Source: SIRX01 sp965214475
GTDB taxonomy: Bacteria; Actinomycetota; Rubrobacteria; Rubrobacterales; Rubrobacteraceae
Length of the DNA: 64,000 bases
NCBI GenBank assembly: GCA_965214475.1
Contig: OZ243953.1
Location: forward strand, 1,860,001-1,924,000
Direction: 5' to 3'
In this document: one piece after another, positions 25,227-33,501 of the stretch
Position numbering within the stretch: position 1 is the stretch's first letter
Layout of the letters: each line of letters starts with the position of its first letter
Made by a program: the position numbers and the translations under genes
Notes under the pieces: generated by a model
Seen by the model: only the letters and a program-made list of their open reading frames with translations
What the model was told of the DNA's origin: nothing
Databases searched by the model: none

Positions 25227-26777
25227 ATGCGCCGCGTACAGATTTTCGACACTACACTTAGAGATGGTGAGCAGTCGCCGGGGATCTCGCTCTCCGTGGA
25301 GGAGAAGATGGAGATCGCCCAGCAGCTCGCCCGTCTGAAGGTGGACGTAATAGAGGCGGGGTTCCCGATCACGTCCGAAGGAGATTTCGAATCCGTATCT
25401 CGAATCGCCGCCGAAGTGAAAGGCCCGACCGTCGCCGGACTCGCCCGCATCTACGAAGGGGACATCGAACGGGCCTGGGAAGCCGTTCAGTGGTCCGGAC
25501 GTCCTCGCATCCATACCTTCGTCGGGACTTCAGACCTGCACATCGAACACCAGATGCGCTCTAACCGGGCGGAGATCCTGCAGCGAGCCGGTGAGGGCGT
25601 CCGTTTCGCCAAGAACCTCTGCTCCGAAGTAGAGTTCTCCCCGATGGACGCCACCCGCACGGACATCGGCTTTCTAGCGGATGTCGTGGCTGCGGCGGTC
25701 GAAGCCGGGGCTGACGTAGTCAACATCGCGGATACCGTCGGCTATACCACGCCGGTCGAGTTCGCCGAGTTCCTGAAGGAGTTGCAGAACCGAGTGCCGG
25801 GGCTTGCGGATACGGTGCTTTCGGTGCATTGTCATGATGACCTGGGGCTCGCGGTGGCTAACTCGCTCGCAGGCGTGCAGGTTGGGGCGCGCCAGATCGA
25901 GGTGGCCGTCAACGGCATCGGCGAGCGGGCAGGCAACGCCTCGCTGGAAGAGGTCGTTATGGCGCTTACCACCCGCGAGGACCACTACGACGTGGAAGTT
26001 GGGGTCGATACGCGTCAGCTCGCCAATACGAGCCGCATGGTCTCCAACATGACCGGCTACGAAGTTCCGCCGAACAAGGCGGTCGTCGGGCGCAACGCTT
26101 TTCTGCACGAGTCCGGAATACACCAGGACGGCGTGCTCAAGGACCGGAGGACGTTCGAGATCATGCAGCAAGCAGACATTGGGCTGGAAGGCTCGAACAT
26201 CTACCTCGGCAAACACTCCGGCCGCCACGCGCTCAAGGAAGCTCTGGAGGAACTGGGTTACACCATTGAAGGCGAAGTCCTCAAGCGGGCCTTCGAACGG
26301 TTCAAGGACGTCGCCGACCACAAGAAAGCTGTCAGCGCGGCGGACCTCGAAGCCATCGCCGCCGACGAGGTGGGCTCCTTCGAGGGTAAGTTCGCCCTGG
26401 ACTCCCTGAGGGTCGTTGCCGCAACGGGCCGCCAGAGCCGGGCGGCGGTCACCATCTCGCACGAGGAGCAGGGCATCTTCGAGGCCGAGGCCGAAGGCGA
26501 GGGACCTGTGGACGCCGTGTTCCGCGCCATCGACTCGGCGACCAACATCAAGGGCCGCCTGACAGATTTCCGCATAGACGCCGTCACCGGCGGCAAGGAC
26601 GCCCTGGGCGAGGTGCGGGTCTCCGTAGACTTCGAGGGCAGCGAGTACGCCGGGCGCGGCCTGAGCCAGGATGTCGTCGAAGCGGCGGCCCGCGCTTACG
26701 TGCGGGCGGTCAACGTGTACATTGGCAGCAAGGCCGGCGCCACCGCCACCTGGGTCGAGCCGAAAGTAACACCGTAA
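25227..26777 (+). CDS. leuA: 2-isopropylmalate synthase
   Basis: A 516-residue enzyme of the DRE-TIM family, condensing acetyl-CoA and 2-oxoisovalerate in leucine synthesis. The active-site motif is IFDTTLRDGEQSPGISLS at the N-terminus. SVHCHDDLGLAVANSLAGV has the metal-binding His, and GNASLEEVVMAL follows. The C-terminal ~150 residues (VVAATGRQSRAAVTI and KGRLTDFRIDAVTGGKDALGEV) form the leucine-sensing regulatory domain. The ATG at 25227 is preferred over the GTG at 25221 since AGAGAGG then has a 9-nt spacing. It is preceded by an attenuator-like leader. Confidence 0.95.
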   Translation: MRRVQIFDTTLRDGEQSPGISLSVEEKMEIAQQLARLKVDVIEAGFPITSEGDFESVSRIAAEVKGPTVAGLARIYEGDIERAWEAVQWSGRPRIHTFVGTSDLHIEHQMRSNRAEILQRAGEGVRFAKNLCSEVEFSPMDATRTDIGFLADVVAAAVEAGADVVNIADTVGYTTPVEFAEFLKELQNRVPGLADTVLSVHCHDDLGLAVANSLAGVQVGARQIEVAVNGIGERAGNASLEEVVMALTTREDHYDVEVGVDTRQLANTSRMVSNMTGYEVPPNKAVVGRNAFLHESGIHQDGVLKDRRTFEIMQQADIGLEGSNIYLGKHSGRHALKEALEELGYTIEGEVLKRAFERFKDVADHKKAVSAADLEAIAADEVGSFEGKFALDSLRVVAATGRQSRAAVTISHEEQGIFEAEAEGEGPVDAVFRAIDSATNIKGRLTDFRIDAVTGGKDALGEVRVSVDFEGSEYAGRGLSQDVVEAAARAYVRAVNVYIGSKAGATATWVEPKVTP

Positions 26778-26787
26778 CCGGGGCTGA

Positions 26788-27522
26788 ATGCAAGAGCTAG
26801 CCACACTCCCGAACTACGAACGCTTTAGCAGCGCGGTCCCGGTCCTTTATCCGCCAAAGATGGAGGATCGGGCCCGGGAGCTGCGCGGGTTGCTGGAGAC
26901 CGGCACGCGGGAACTCTCCGAGGTGCTGGAGGTGGAGCCGCCGGAGCTACAGGCGCTCCTGGTTGCAAGTGAGGACTGGAGGGAAGCGCCGCGAGAGAAT
27001 AGCGAACCATACCCGCTAGGTTTCCCCTACTTCACCCGCTCCGTCACGCCGTCGGCGCTCGTGCTGCCGGAAGAACTCTCCACCGTCTTTCAGCCCCGAA
27101 CGGAAGCACTTCTACCGCTGATTGTCTGGCACGAGTTGGCCCACGCTTTCCTGCTGCAGAGAGATGTGGTCCGCACCCCGGTATGGCTCCGGGAATTCGT
27201 GCCTCAAGCGGCCGCCGTCGCGGTAGCGCGTAGGTCCGGCTTACCGTTGGTAGAGCATCTCTTGCAGACGGACGAGCCGGGCTTCACGGTTCGGGAGTTC
27301 GGTGGGAGATTCGATACGGAGGAGCAGATGGCCTTCCAGAACCTGTTGCTACTGTTTGGAAACGCGACGCTGGAAGAGTTTGGGAGCGGGTTCTTGGGCA
27401 AGCTCGTCCGCACGCTATGGGATGAAAAAGATGTGGTGAACGAGGAGCGGGCGGAAGAGTTGCTCGCGGATGCGCTGGGAAACGGCGGCCGGGAGTGGCT
27501 GCTCTCAAGGTCAGAACTTTAG
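26788..27522 (+). CDS. Uncharacterised HExxH protein (gluzincin-like) in the leu operon
   Basis: A 244-residue protein I do not recognise. LLPLIVWHELAHAFLLQ has a zinc-protease type HExxH (H115, E116, H119), and PVWLREFVPQ (~131-140) gives a possible third ligand E136 in the W-L-x-E setting of MA-clan peptidases. No signal peptide or membrane helix is present, so it should be cytoplasmic. It starts 10 nt after leuA and ends 13 nt before leuB, an unexpected guest in an amino acid operon. It may be an inactive or a specialised hydrolase; no link to leucine synthesis is visible. Confidence 0.7.
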   Translation: MQELATLPNYERFSSAVPVLYPPKMEDRARELRGLLETGTRELSEVLEVEPPELQALLVASEDWREAPRENSEPYPLGFPYFTRSVTPSALVLPEELSTVFQPRTEALLPLIVWHELAHAFLLQRDVVRTPVWLREFVPQAAAVAVARRSGLPLVEHLLQTDEPGFTVREFGGRFDTEEQMAFQNLLLLFGNATLEEFGSGFLGKLVRTLWDEKDVVNEERAEELLADALGNGGREWLLSRSEL

Positions 27523-27535
27523 GGAGGATCTCACG

Positions 27536-28606
27536 ATGGCAAGGAATCAATTCGACATATTACTTTTACCCGGCGACGGCATCGGTCCGGAGGTGGTCGG
27601 CGCCGCCCGAGAAGTGATCAACTCTGTGGCGGAGCATTTCGACCTTGACATCCGTTACGAGGAACGCAAGATCGGCGGTGCGGCCATCCGGGAGGAAGGA
27701 GCCCCGATCTCCGACGAAACTCTAGATAAAGCGAGCGAGTCGGATTCCGTCCTGCTCGGCGCGGCGGGCCACCCGGACTTCGACGACGCCCCGGTCCGCC
27801 CGGAGACCGGCCTCCTGAAGCTCCGCAAACACCTGGGAGCATTCGCCAACCTGCGCCCGGTAGAGACCATACCGGCACTCGCGGACTCCTCCACCCTCAA
27901 GCGCGAGGTACTGGACGGCGTGGACATCCTGGTCGTACGGGAGCTGACCGGCGGCATCTACTTTGGGGAGAAGAACGAGGGAGAAGACTACGCGAGCGAC
28001 CTTTGCGAGTACAGTCGCGAGGAGGTCGAGCGCGTTGCAAGAGTCGCCTTCGACGCCGCCAAACGCCGCAAGCGCCGGGTAACGTCCGTAGACAAAGCGA
28101 ACATCCTGGCGACGAGCCGACTGTGGCGGAGCGTCGTCGAAGACGTCGCGGAGGACTACCCGGAGGTGGAGCTGGACCACGTACTGGTAGACGCAGCCGC
28201 GATGTTCCTGATCCGTGAACCAAGTAGGTTCGACGTCATCCTCACCGAAAATATGTTCGGGGACATCCTCTCCGACGAGGCCGCCATGCTCCCCGGTTCG
28301 ATGGGCATGCTGGCGAGTGCGAGCCTCGGCGAACCGGGCAAGCCGGGCATTTACGAGCCGGTCCACGGCAGCGCCCCGGATATCGCCGGACAGGGCAGCG
28401 CGAACCCCTACGCCACCATTCTCTCGGCGGGCATGATGTTCCGCCACTCCCTAGGCCGCCCGGACGTGGCGAACGCCATCGAGCAGGGCGTCTCGATGGG
28501 CCTCGAAACCCACCATCTAACCCCCGATTTAAGCGGGACGAAGACTACTGAAGAAGTAACAAAGGCCGTGAGCAAGTGGATCGGGGCCGGAGAAGGAGTA
28601 GCATAA
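27536..28606 (+). CDS. leuB: 3-isopropylmalate dehydrogenase
   Basis: A 356-residue NAD-dependent decarboxylating dehydrogenase. Start: ATG at 27536 with AGGGAGGATC upstream; the frame is open further but would overlap the preceding gene. LLLPGDGIGPEVVGAA begins the protein. Substrate and metal motifs are visible: LLKLRKHLGAFANLRPV, VVRELTGGIYFGE, VDKANILATSRLWR, LTENMFGDILSDEAAMLPGSMGM and the NAD site YEPVHGSAPDIAGQGSANP. It may also act on methylmalate made through CimA. leuC/leuD are not in the window. Confidence 0.96.
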   Translation: MARNQFDILLLPGDGIGPEVVGAAREVINSVAEHFDLDIRYEERKIGGAAIREEGAPISDETLDKASESDSVLLGAAGHPDFDDAPVRPETGLLKLRKHLGAFANLRPVETIPALADSSTLKREVLDGVDILVVRELTGGIYFGEKNEGEDYASDLCEYSREEVERVARVAFDAAKRRKRRVTSVDKANILATSRLWRSVVEDVAEDYPEVELDHVLVDAAAMFLIREPSRFDVILTENMFGDILSDEAAMLPGSMGMLASASLGEPGKPGIYEPVHGSAPDIAGQGSANPYATILSAGMMFRHSLGRPDVANAIEQGVSMGLETHHLTPDLSGTKTTEEVTKAVSKWIGAGEGVA

Positions 28607-30198
28607 TGTTAAAATTATTCGACACCACCCTACGCGACGGTACCCAACGCGAAGGCGTAAGCCTCACCACCGAGGACAAGATCCGGATAGCCCGCGAACT
28701 CGACGCGCTGGGACTCCACTACATAGAGGCAGGATTCCCGGCCTCAAACCCAAAAGACATGGACTTCTTCCAGGACTTCGACGCCACGGAACTCGAAAAC
28801 GCGAAGCTGGTCGCCTTTACCCGCGCCCGACGACCGGGAGGACGGACCGAAGACGACCCCGCGGTAACGCTCCTCCCCTCACTTTCCGCCCCAGTTGCGT
28901 GCATAGTCGCCAAGAGCTGGAAGATGCACGTCGAGAAAGTCTTACGGACCACGCCCGAAGAGAACCTGGAGTCCATAAAGGACACGGTGGGCTACCTGGC
29001 AGACGCCGGCAAAGAAGTCATCTTCGACGCCGAGCACTACTTCGACGGCTTCAAGGACGACCCCGATCACGCACTGGAGGTACTCCGAGCCGCCGCCGAG
29101 TCCGGCGCGACGACCCTCGTCCTCTGCGACACCAACGGTGGAACACTTCCGACAGAGCTAAAAGAAATCGTTAGCCGCACGGTCGGGGAGTTCCCGGAGG
29201 TGGAGATCGGGATCCACACCCATAACGACTCCGGCTGCGGCGTGGCGAACGCCCTCGCGGCAGTCGAAGCTGGCGCGACCCACGTGCAAGGCACTATAAA
29301 CGGCGTCGGAGAACGCTGCGGCAACTGCGACCTCGTCACCACCATCGCCAACCTCCAACTCAAGATGGACCTGGACGTAATGGGCGAAGAGAACCTCAAG
29401 AAGCTAACCGAAGTCTCCAACTACGTCTCCGAACTCATGAACCTCACCCCCGACTCTCACCGTCCTTACGTGGGCCAGAGCGCCTTCTCCCACAAGGGCG
29501 GGTTGCACGTGGACGGCGTCTCCAAGGACCCGACGACCTACGAGCACGTCGAACCCGAAGCCGTCGGCAACCGGCGGCGCACGCCGGTCGGGGAACTGTC
29601 CGGCAAGAACTCTATCCGCGCCAAAGCCGAGGAGTTGGGCCTGGAGGCTGGGGACGTGGCGGCGGTGCTCTCCGCCATAAAGCAACGTGAATACGAAGGC
29701 TACCATTACGAGGCAGCGGACGCCTCGCTCGCGCTCCTGATCGGACGCGCCACTGGCGAAGACACTCCGCTTTTCGAGCTTGAGACCTTCCGGATCATCA
29801 CCGACAAACATCCGGACGGAGATGCGAAGACCGAAGCGACCATAAAGCTCTTTGTAAAGGGTCAGCGGGTCATCTCCACCGCCGAAGGCAACGGCCCCGT
29901 CAACGCCCTCGACAACGCTTTGCGGCAGGCCATAGAGCCCCACTACCCGGAGCTAAAGGCCATCCACCTCTCCAATTACAAGGTCCGCATCCTAGACGAG
30001 CACCGGGCTACGGCGGCGACCACCCGCGTCCTCATAGACTCCACCGACGGCAAACAGATGTGGGGCGCCGTCGGGGTCGGAGAGAACATCATCGAGGCTT
30101 CGTGGCAGGCGCTAGTTGATGGGTTAGAGTACGGGGTGAATACAGGATCAGTCGAAGAGAGTCGGCTGGCCGAGGCGCCGGAAAGCGGCGGTAGATAA
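28606..30198 (+). CDS. cimA: (R)-citramalate synthase
   Basis: A 530-residue LeuA-like enzyme. It begins LKLFDTTLRDGTQREGVSLTTEDK. The -GTQREG- in place of the -GEQSPG- of LeuA is typical of citramalate synthase, which condenses pyruvate and acetyl-CoA for threonine-independent isoleucine synthesis. GIHTHNDSGCGVANALAAVEAGATHVQGTINGVGERCGN is the metal and catalytic region, and the C-terminal regulatory domain is present (TTRVLIDSTDGKQMWGAVGVGENI). The ATG at 28606 overlaps the leuB TAA by one base; GGAG lies upstream. Its last 51 nt overlap the convergent radical SAM gene. Confidence 0.93.
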   Translation: MLKLFDTTLRDGTQREGVSLTTEDKIRIARELDALGLHYIEAGFPASNPKDMDFFQDFDATELENAKLVAFTRARRPGGRTEDDPAVTLLPSLSAPVACIVAKSWKMHVEKVLRTTPEENLESIKDTVGYLADAGKEVIFDAEHYFDGFKDDPDHALEVLRAAAESGATTLVLCDTNGGTLPTELKEIVSRTVGEFPEVEIGIHTHNDSGCGVANALAAVEAGATHVQGTINGVGERCGNCDLVTTIANLQLKMDLDVMGEENLKKLTEVSNYVSELMNLTPDSHRPYVGQSAFSHKGGLHVDGVSKDPTTYEHVEPEAVGNRRRTPVGELSGKNSIRAKAEELGLEAGDVAAVLSAIKQREYEGYHYEAADASLALLIGRATGEDTPLFELETFRIITDKHPDGDAKTEATIKLFVKGQRVISTAEGNGPVNALDNALRQAIEPHYPELKAIHLSNYKVRILDEHRATAATTRVLIDSTDGKQMWGAVGVGENIIEASWQALVDGLEYGVNTGSVEESRLAEAPESGGR

Positions 30199-31215
30199 CG
30201 AGGGTCGGCGCTCGTCTCGGAGTCCGGCGCGGCGACAACTTACTTCGAAGAGCCGGGCGAGGTGTTCGGCGTAGACGCCCTCGCCGCTCATTCGAGATCC
30301 GAAGTTGGGGTCGTTAAGCTTACCGCCGCGCATCTCCCGGATATGGTTCAGTACTTTATCTTTGCGGTCGGGAAAGTGACGTTCGAGCCAGTTTTCGAAG
30401 AGCGGGGCGACGGCATAGGGTAGCCGAACGGGCGTGTAGCCGGCGAAACTCGCGCCCGCATCTGAAGCGGCAGAGATGAAGTTCGGCATCTCGTGGTCGT
30501 TCAATCCGGGTATGATCGGGGCTGCTAGAACCCCGACCGGAACAGCGGCATCAGACAGCTTCTCTATAGAGGCGAGCCGGTGCTTCGGCGGCGATGTTCG
30601 CGGCTCCATGACACGTCGCAGGTCGTCATCAAGGGTGGTCAGCGAGATGTTTACCGACACCGCATCGTGCCGAGCAAGCTCGGAGAGCAACTCTATATCG
30701 CGGGTGACGAGGTGGTTCTTGATAATGATGATGACCGGGTTACGGAACTCCGCCAGCACTTCCAGGCAATGCCGGGTGAGCTTCAGCTTTTTCTCGATGG
30801 GTTGGTAGACATCCGTTGACCCGCTCATCGCGAGCGCTTTGGGCTCCCAGCGCGATGAAGAAAGCTTCTTGCGCAGCAGATCCGGGGCGTCTTCTTTGAC
30901 CAGAATCCTGGTCTCGAAGTCCAGACCGGCCGAGAAACCGAGATATTTGTGGTTCGGGCGAGAGAGACAATAACTGCAACCATGACTGCATCCACGGTAC
31001 GGGCTGATACCCGCGTCGAAGCCGATGTCCGGACTGTCGTTGGGGGTGACGATGGAGCGTGCATGATCTTTGCGGTAGACGATCTCCGGTTTCTCCGGTT
31101 CGAAGTCTTCAGGGCAAAGGTTCTCGTAGTCCGGCTCCACTTCGATGGTCTCGAAGCGGTTTTTCGGGTTGTTCGCCGCACCACGACCGATGATACTGTG
31201 CTCGTTTCCTCTCAC
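30148..31215 (-). CDS. Radical SAM protein (PA0069 / Rv2578c-like family)
   Basis: A 355-residue radical SAM enzyme. The iron-sulfur motif is C-x3-C-x2-C in GISPYRGCSHGCSYCLSRPNHKYLGFSAGLDFE, with the SAM-binding region after it. An N-terminal GRGAANNPKNRFE and a C-terminal QPTLFD are typical of this family, sometimes described as SplB-related and of unknown function. The last 17 codons overlap cimA on the opposite strand. The GTG start at 31215 is the likely one. It appears monocistronic. Confidence 0.88.
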   Translation of the reverse strand: MRGNEHSIIGRGAANNPKNRFETIEVEPDYENLCPEDFEPEKPEIVYRKDHARSIVTPNDSPDIGFDAGISPYRGCSHGCSYCLSRPNHKYLGFSAGLDFETRILVKEDAPDLLRKKLSSSRWEPKALAMSGSTDVYQPIEKKLKLTRHCLEVLAEFRNPVIIIIKNHLVTRDIELLSELARHDAVSVNISLTTLDDDLRRVMEPRTSPPKHRLASIEKLSDAAVPVGVLAAPIIPGLNDHEMPNFISAASDAGASFAGYTPVRLPYAVAPLFENWLERHFPDRKDKVLNHIREMRGGKLNDPNFGSRMSGEGVYAEHLARLFEVSCRRAGLRDERRPSLSTAAFRRLGQPTLFD

Positions 31216-31278
31216 CTATCTATTCTAAAGGTGAATATGGAATTTCAGAACGAGCTTTTTCGGCAGCCGATGGAAAGT

Positions 31279-32340
31279 CTATTTCTCTACCAGATCTTGT
31301 AACCGCTCTATCTGTTCGGGGGTTCCCAGCAGGATCAAGATGTCCCCAGATGAAATTCGGTCTTCGGCCGTGGGATTAGTAGTGAACTTTCGGCCCTCCC
31401 TTATAATGGCGAGTATCCTGGCGCCGGACCGCCCGAATACGTCAATGTCGCCGATGGCATGTCCGTCGAGCGGGGAGTGATCGTCAACCGAGAACTCTTC
31501 GAGCCGGAACTCTATATCGTGGTTGCCGCGGGCGACGACATCGAGGAAGTCCATCACCGACGGATGGGTCGCCAGAGAAGCCAGCCGCCGCCCGCCCACG
31601 GAATATGGCGAGAGCGTGCGGTTCGCCCCGGCTATCTCCAGCTTGGCGGCGCTCTCGTCCGAGTCGGAGCGGGACACGATAAAAAGCTCTGGATTCATCT
31701 TGCGGGCCGAGAGCGTGATAAACACGTTGGCCGCGTCCGAGTCCAGCGAGGCTATGAGGGCTTTTGCCCGGTGTACGCTCGCGGCTTCTAGCACTTCGTC
31801 CTCCGAAGCATCCCCGAGAAGTTCCAGGTAGCCGTGTTCGGCGCATTCCTCGGCATTTTCAGCGTCTCTCTCGATGACCACGAAGGACACCCCTTCTTCA
31901 TCTAGCTCCTCAGCCACCTGCCGTCCGACCCGTCCGTAGCCGCAAAGTACGTAGTGATTTCTGAGTTTACTGATCCGTGCGTCCATCCTCCTCCTTCCTA
32001 AATATCTCTGGATCGTTCCTTCGACCGCAAGTTCTACAAAAGAAACGATACCGTAGAAGAGAACTCCGATCCCGGACACCAGAACCAGCATAGTCCACAA
32101 CCGGCCCGACGTGTCGAGTTCGCGCACCTCGTTGTACCCGGCGGTGGTGATAGAGATGATCGTCATGTAGAACGCGTCGAGAAACCCCCACCCCTCCAAC
32201 ACCATATAACCCGCCGTACCGACAACCACGACCGCGCCGAGCAATAGGATGGCGTTTCGGACCCCGCGCAGCGCCCGGAATGGCTCGTAAGCCCGTCCTG
32301 TACCGGAACTCCGCGCGCTCGGACGCTTCTCTTTCCCCAT
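31279..32340 (-). CDS. Potassium channel with RCK (TrkA-N/TrkA-C) domain
   Basis: A 353-residue two-helix K+ channel. TM1 is ILLLGAVVVVGTAGYMVL (~31-48), the pore helix and filter are YMTIISITTAGYNEV (~58-72), TM2 is LWTMLVLVSGIGVLFYGIVSFVEL. A cytoplasmic RCK domain follows (HYVLCGYGRVGRQVAEEL, with GxGxxG) and a TrkA-C domain ends the protein (DILILLGTPEQIERL). The filter reads T-A-G-Y-N-E rather than T-V-G-Y-G-D. TATAAT sits 8 nt upstream of the ATG and there is no ribosome binding site, so the mRNA may be leaderless. Confidence 0.9.
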   Translation of the reverse strand: MGKEKRPSARSSGTGRAYEPFRALRGVRNAILLLGAVVVVGTAGYMVLEGWGFLDAFYMTIISITTAGYNEVRELDTSGRLWTMLVLVSGIGVLFYGIVSFVELAVEGTIQRYLGRRRMDARISKLRNHYVLCGYGRVGRQVAEELDEEGVSFVVIERDAENAEECAEHGYLELLGDASEDEVLEAASVHRAKALIASLDSDAANVFITLSARKMNPELFIVSRSDSDESAAKLEIAGANRTLSPYSVGGRRLASLATHPSVMDFLDVVARGNHDIEFRLEEFSVDDHSPLDGHAIGDIDVFGRSGARILAIIREGRKFTTNPTAEDRISSGDILILLGTPEQIERLQDLVEK

Positions 32341-32348
32341 AGAGGAGA

Positions 32349-32354
32349 ATTATA
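32349..32354 (-). promoter_or_regulatory. -10 element of the K+ channel gene (leaderless)
   Basis: A perfect TATAAT on the minus strand, separated from the ATG at 32340 by 8 nt. Transcription should begin at or 1-2 nt before the start codon. Confidence 0.55.
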
Positions 32355-32373
32355 GCCGAGCCTGCCTGCTCCT

Positions 32374-32850
32374 CTATAAAATCGCTATCTCCGCCCGCGC
32401 GCTTCCGTTCTCCACGCGCAAAAGTGCGAAAGTGTAATCTGGTTGCCGCCTCTTGTCCGTCGGGCTCCCGGGGTTGAGGAGCAGCAGTCCGTCCTCGTCC
32501 TCCAGCCACGGGATGTGGGAGTGGCCGAACACGATGACCCGGGCCTCCGGGAAGCGGCGCCTCATGCGTCTCCAACGTCCTTTTTTGGGGCCGGAGTCGT
32601 GGATCATGGCTATCGGAGCGCCGTCCAGCTCGAACTCTAACGTCTCCGGCAGTCCGGTCTCAGGCGGGTCCAGGTTTCCACGAACCGCTTTTACGGGCGC
32701 GTAGGCGGCGAGCGTGTCGAGCAACCCTGGGTCCATTAGGTCTCCGGCGTGCAGTATCAGGTCGGCATGTTCGAGGTGTGCTAGCAAGCCTTCCGGCAAC
32801 TTTTTGGCACGGCGAGGTATATGGGTGTCGGCGAGGACTACGGCAAGCAT
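32374..32850 (-). CDS. Metallophosphoesterase (YfcE/MJ0936 type phosphodiesterase)
   Basis: A 158-residue calcineurin-like phosphoesterase. The five metal motifs are visible: VLADTHIPRR (D-x-H), LILHAGDLMDP (GD), AVRGNLDPPE (GN, with D instead of H), IAMIHDSGPK (H in the place of the usual GH) and VIVFGHSHIP (GHSH). The fold is short and complete for this subfamily, whose members hydrolyse phosphodiesters with Mn2+. The substrate is unknown. TAATAT lies 6 nt before the ATG, with no ribosome binding site. Confidence 0.88.
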   Translation of the reverse strand: MLAVVLADTHIPRRAKKLPEGLLAHLEHADLILHAGDLMDPGLLDTLAAYAPVKAVRGNLDPPETGLPETLEFELDGAPIAMIHDSGPKKGRWRRMRRRFPEARVIVFGHSHIPWLEDEDGLLLLNPGSPTDKRRQPDYTFALLRVENGSARAEIAIL

Positions 32851-32856
32851 GCTGGA

Positions 32857-32862
32857 ATATTA
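32857..32862 (-). promoter_or_regulatory. -10 element of the phosphodiesterase gene (leaderless)
   Basis: TAATAT on the minus strand, 6 nt from the ATG at 32850. The gap leaves no room for a ribosome binding site. Confidence 0.45.
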
Positions 32863-32998
32863 CCCTAGAAGCCTGTGAAAGCGAGACGGCCCGCTTGCTA
32901 GAATTGCCGGAGATGGTCTTTGTAGTTCTCAGGAATCCCCGTGAGACGCTGGATCAAAGACTCCAAAGCGCCAGTCTCTCTGGAGGCGCAAAAGCGCT

Positions 32999-33376
32999 CT
33001 AGTCGGACGCCCGTTCGAACACCAGCCAGGAGGAACCTCTAATGCCGGCCTCCTTATTGCCGCTGTGCCCCGGTACCACATTCGTCAGACGGAACGTAGC
33101 ATCGGCGAACTCTTGCAGGGCGCGACCGGACTCCTCCGAGTGCAGAACGAACACCACTCGCTGGTCTTTGGCAACTTCCTCCAACGACTGATCCTGCGCC
33201 TCCTCGCGGTTGATGGTCTCCGCCAGCATCTTCTCCCGTTCGACAGCCTCCGTCCAGAGCTCCTCCCTGTTGGACTCGACCTCCGCCTGGCGGGATCTGG
33301 ATTCTCCCCGCCATTCCTCGATACGGTTCTCGATGCCGTGGATCACCCGCTCTATATAGGTCCCTTTCTCCGTCAC
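32999..33376 (-). CDS. Uncharacterised protein with coiled-coil region
   Basis: A 125-residue protein I do not recognise. The first half is highly charged and helical (IERVIHGIENRIEEWRGES and ETINREEAQDQSLEEVAKD) and may form a coiled coil; the second half (VVFVLHSEESGRALQEFADATFRL) looks like an alpha/beta segment. The GTG at 33376 is chosen because GGAGAGGAG lies 7 nt upstream; a longer ORF from 33394 would include that site. A pair of operator-like repeats at 33445-33483 lies in its upstream region. Confidence 0.6.
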   Translation of the reverse strand: MTEKGTYIERVIHGIENRIEEWRGESRSRQAEVESNREELWTEAVEREKMLAETINREEAQDQSLEEVAKDQRVVFVLHSEESGRALQEFADATFRLTNVVPGHSGNKEAGIRGSSWLVFERASD

Positions 33377-33444
33377 GATGAAACTCCTCTCCAAAAACCG
33401 GAAGCAACCTGTGTTCAGACTGTAGCGGAACGGAGAAATCGTTT

Positions 33445-33483
33445 CCTGATCAACCCTGACCTATTGATTGATCAAGATTGACC
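33445..33483 (-). promoter_or_regulatory. Two operator-like direct repeats
   Basis: On the minus strand the pattern GGTCAnnnTTGATCAnn occurs twice, at 33467-33483 and 33445-33461, exactly 22 bp apart (two helical turns). Each contains the palindrome-like core TTGATCA. They lie 69-107 nt before the start at 33376 and just after the PAS-LuxR gene, which may be the regulator. Confidence 0.5.
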
Positions 33484-33501
33484 AAAAGTCGTGAGAAAGC
33501 T

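Noticed and set aside
32851..32998. A possible plus-strand mini-ORF (MVFVVLRNPRETLDQ...) in the gap at about 32913-33002.
   Set aside because: No ribosome binding site at proper distance, no family features, and it runs into the end of the minus-strand gene; the gap otherwise holds only small weak hairpins.
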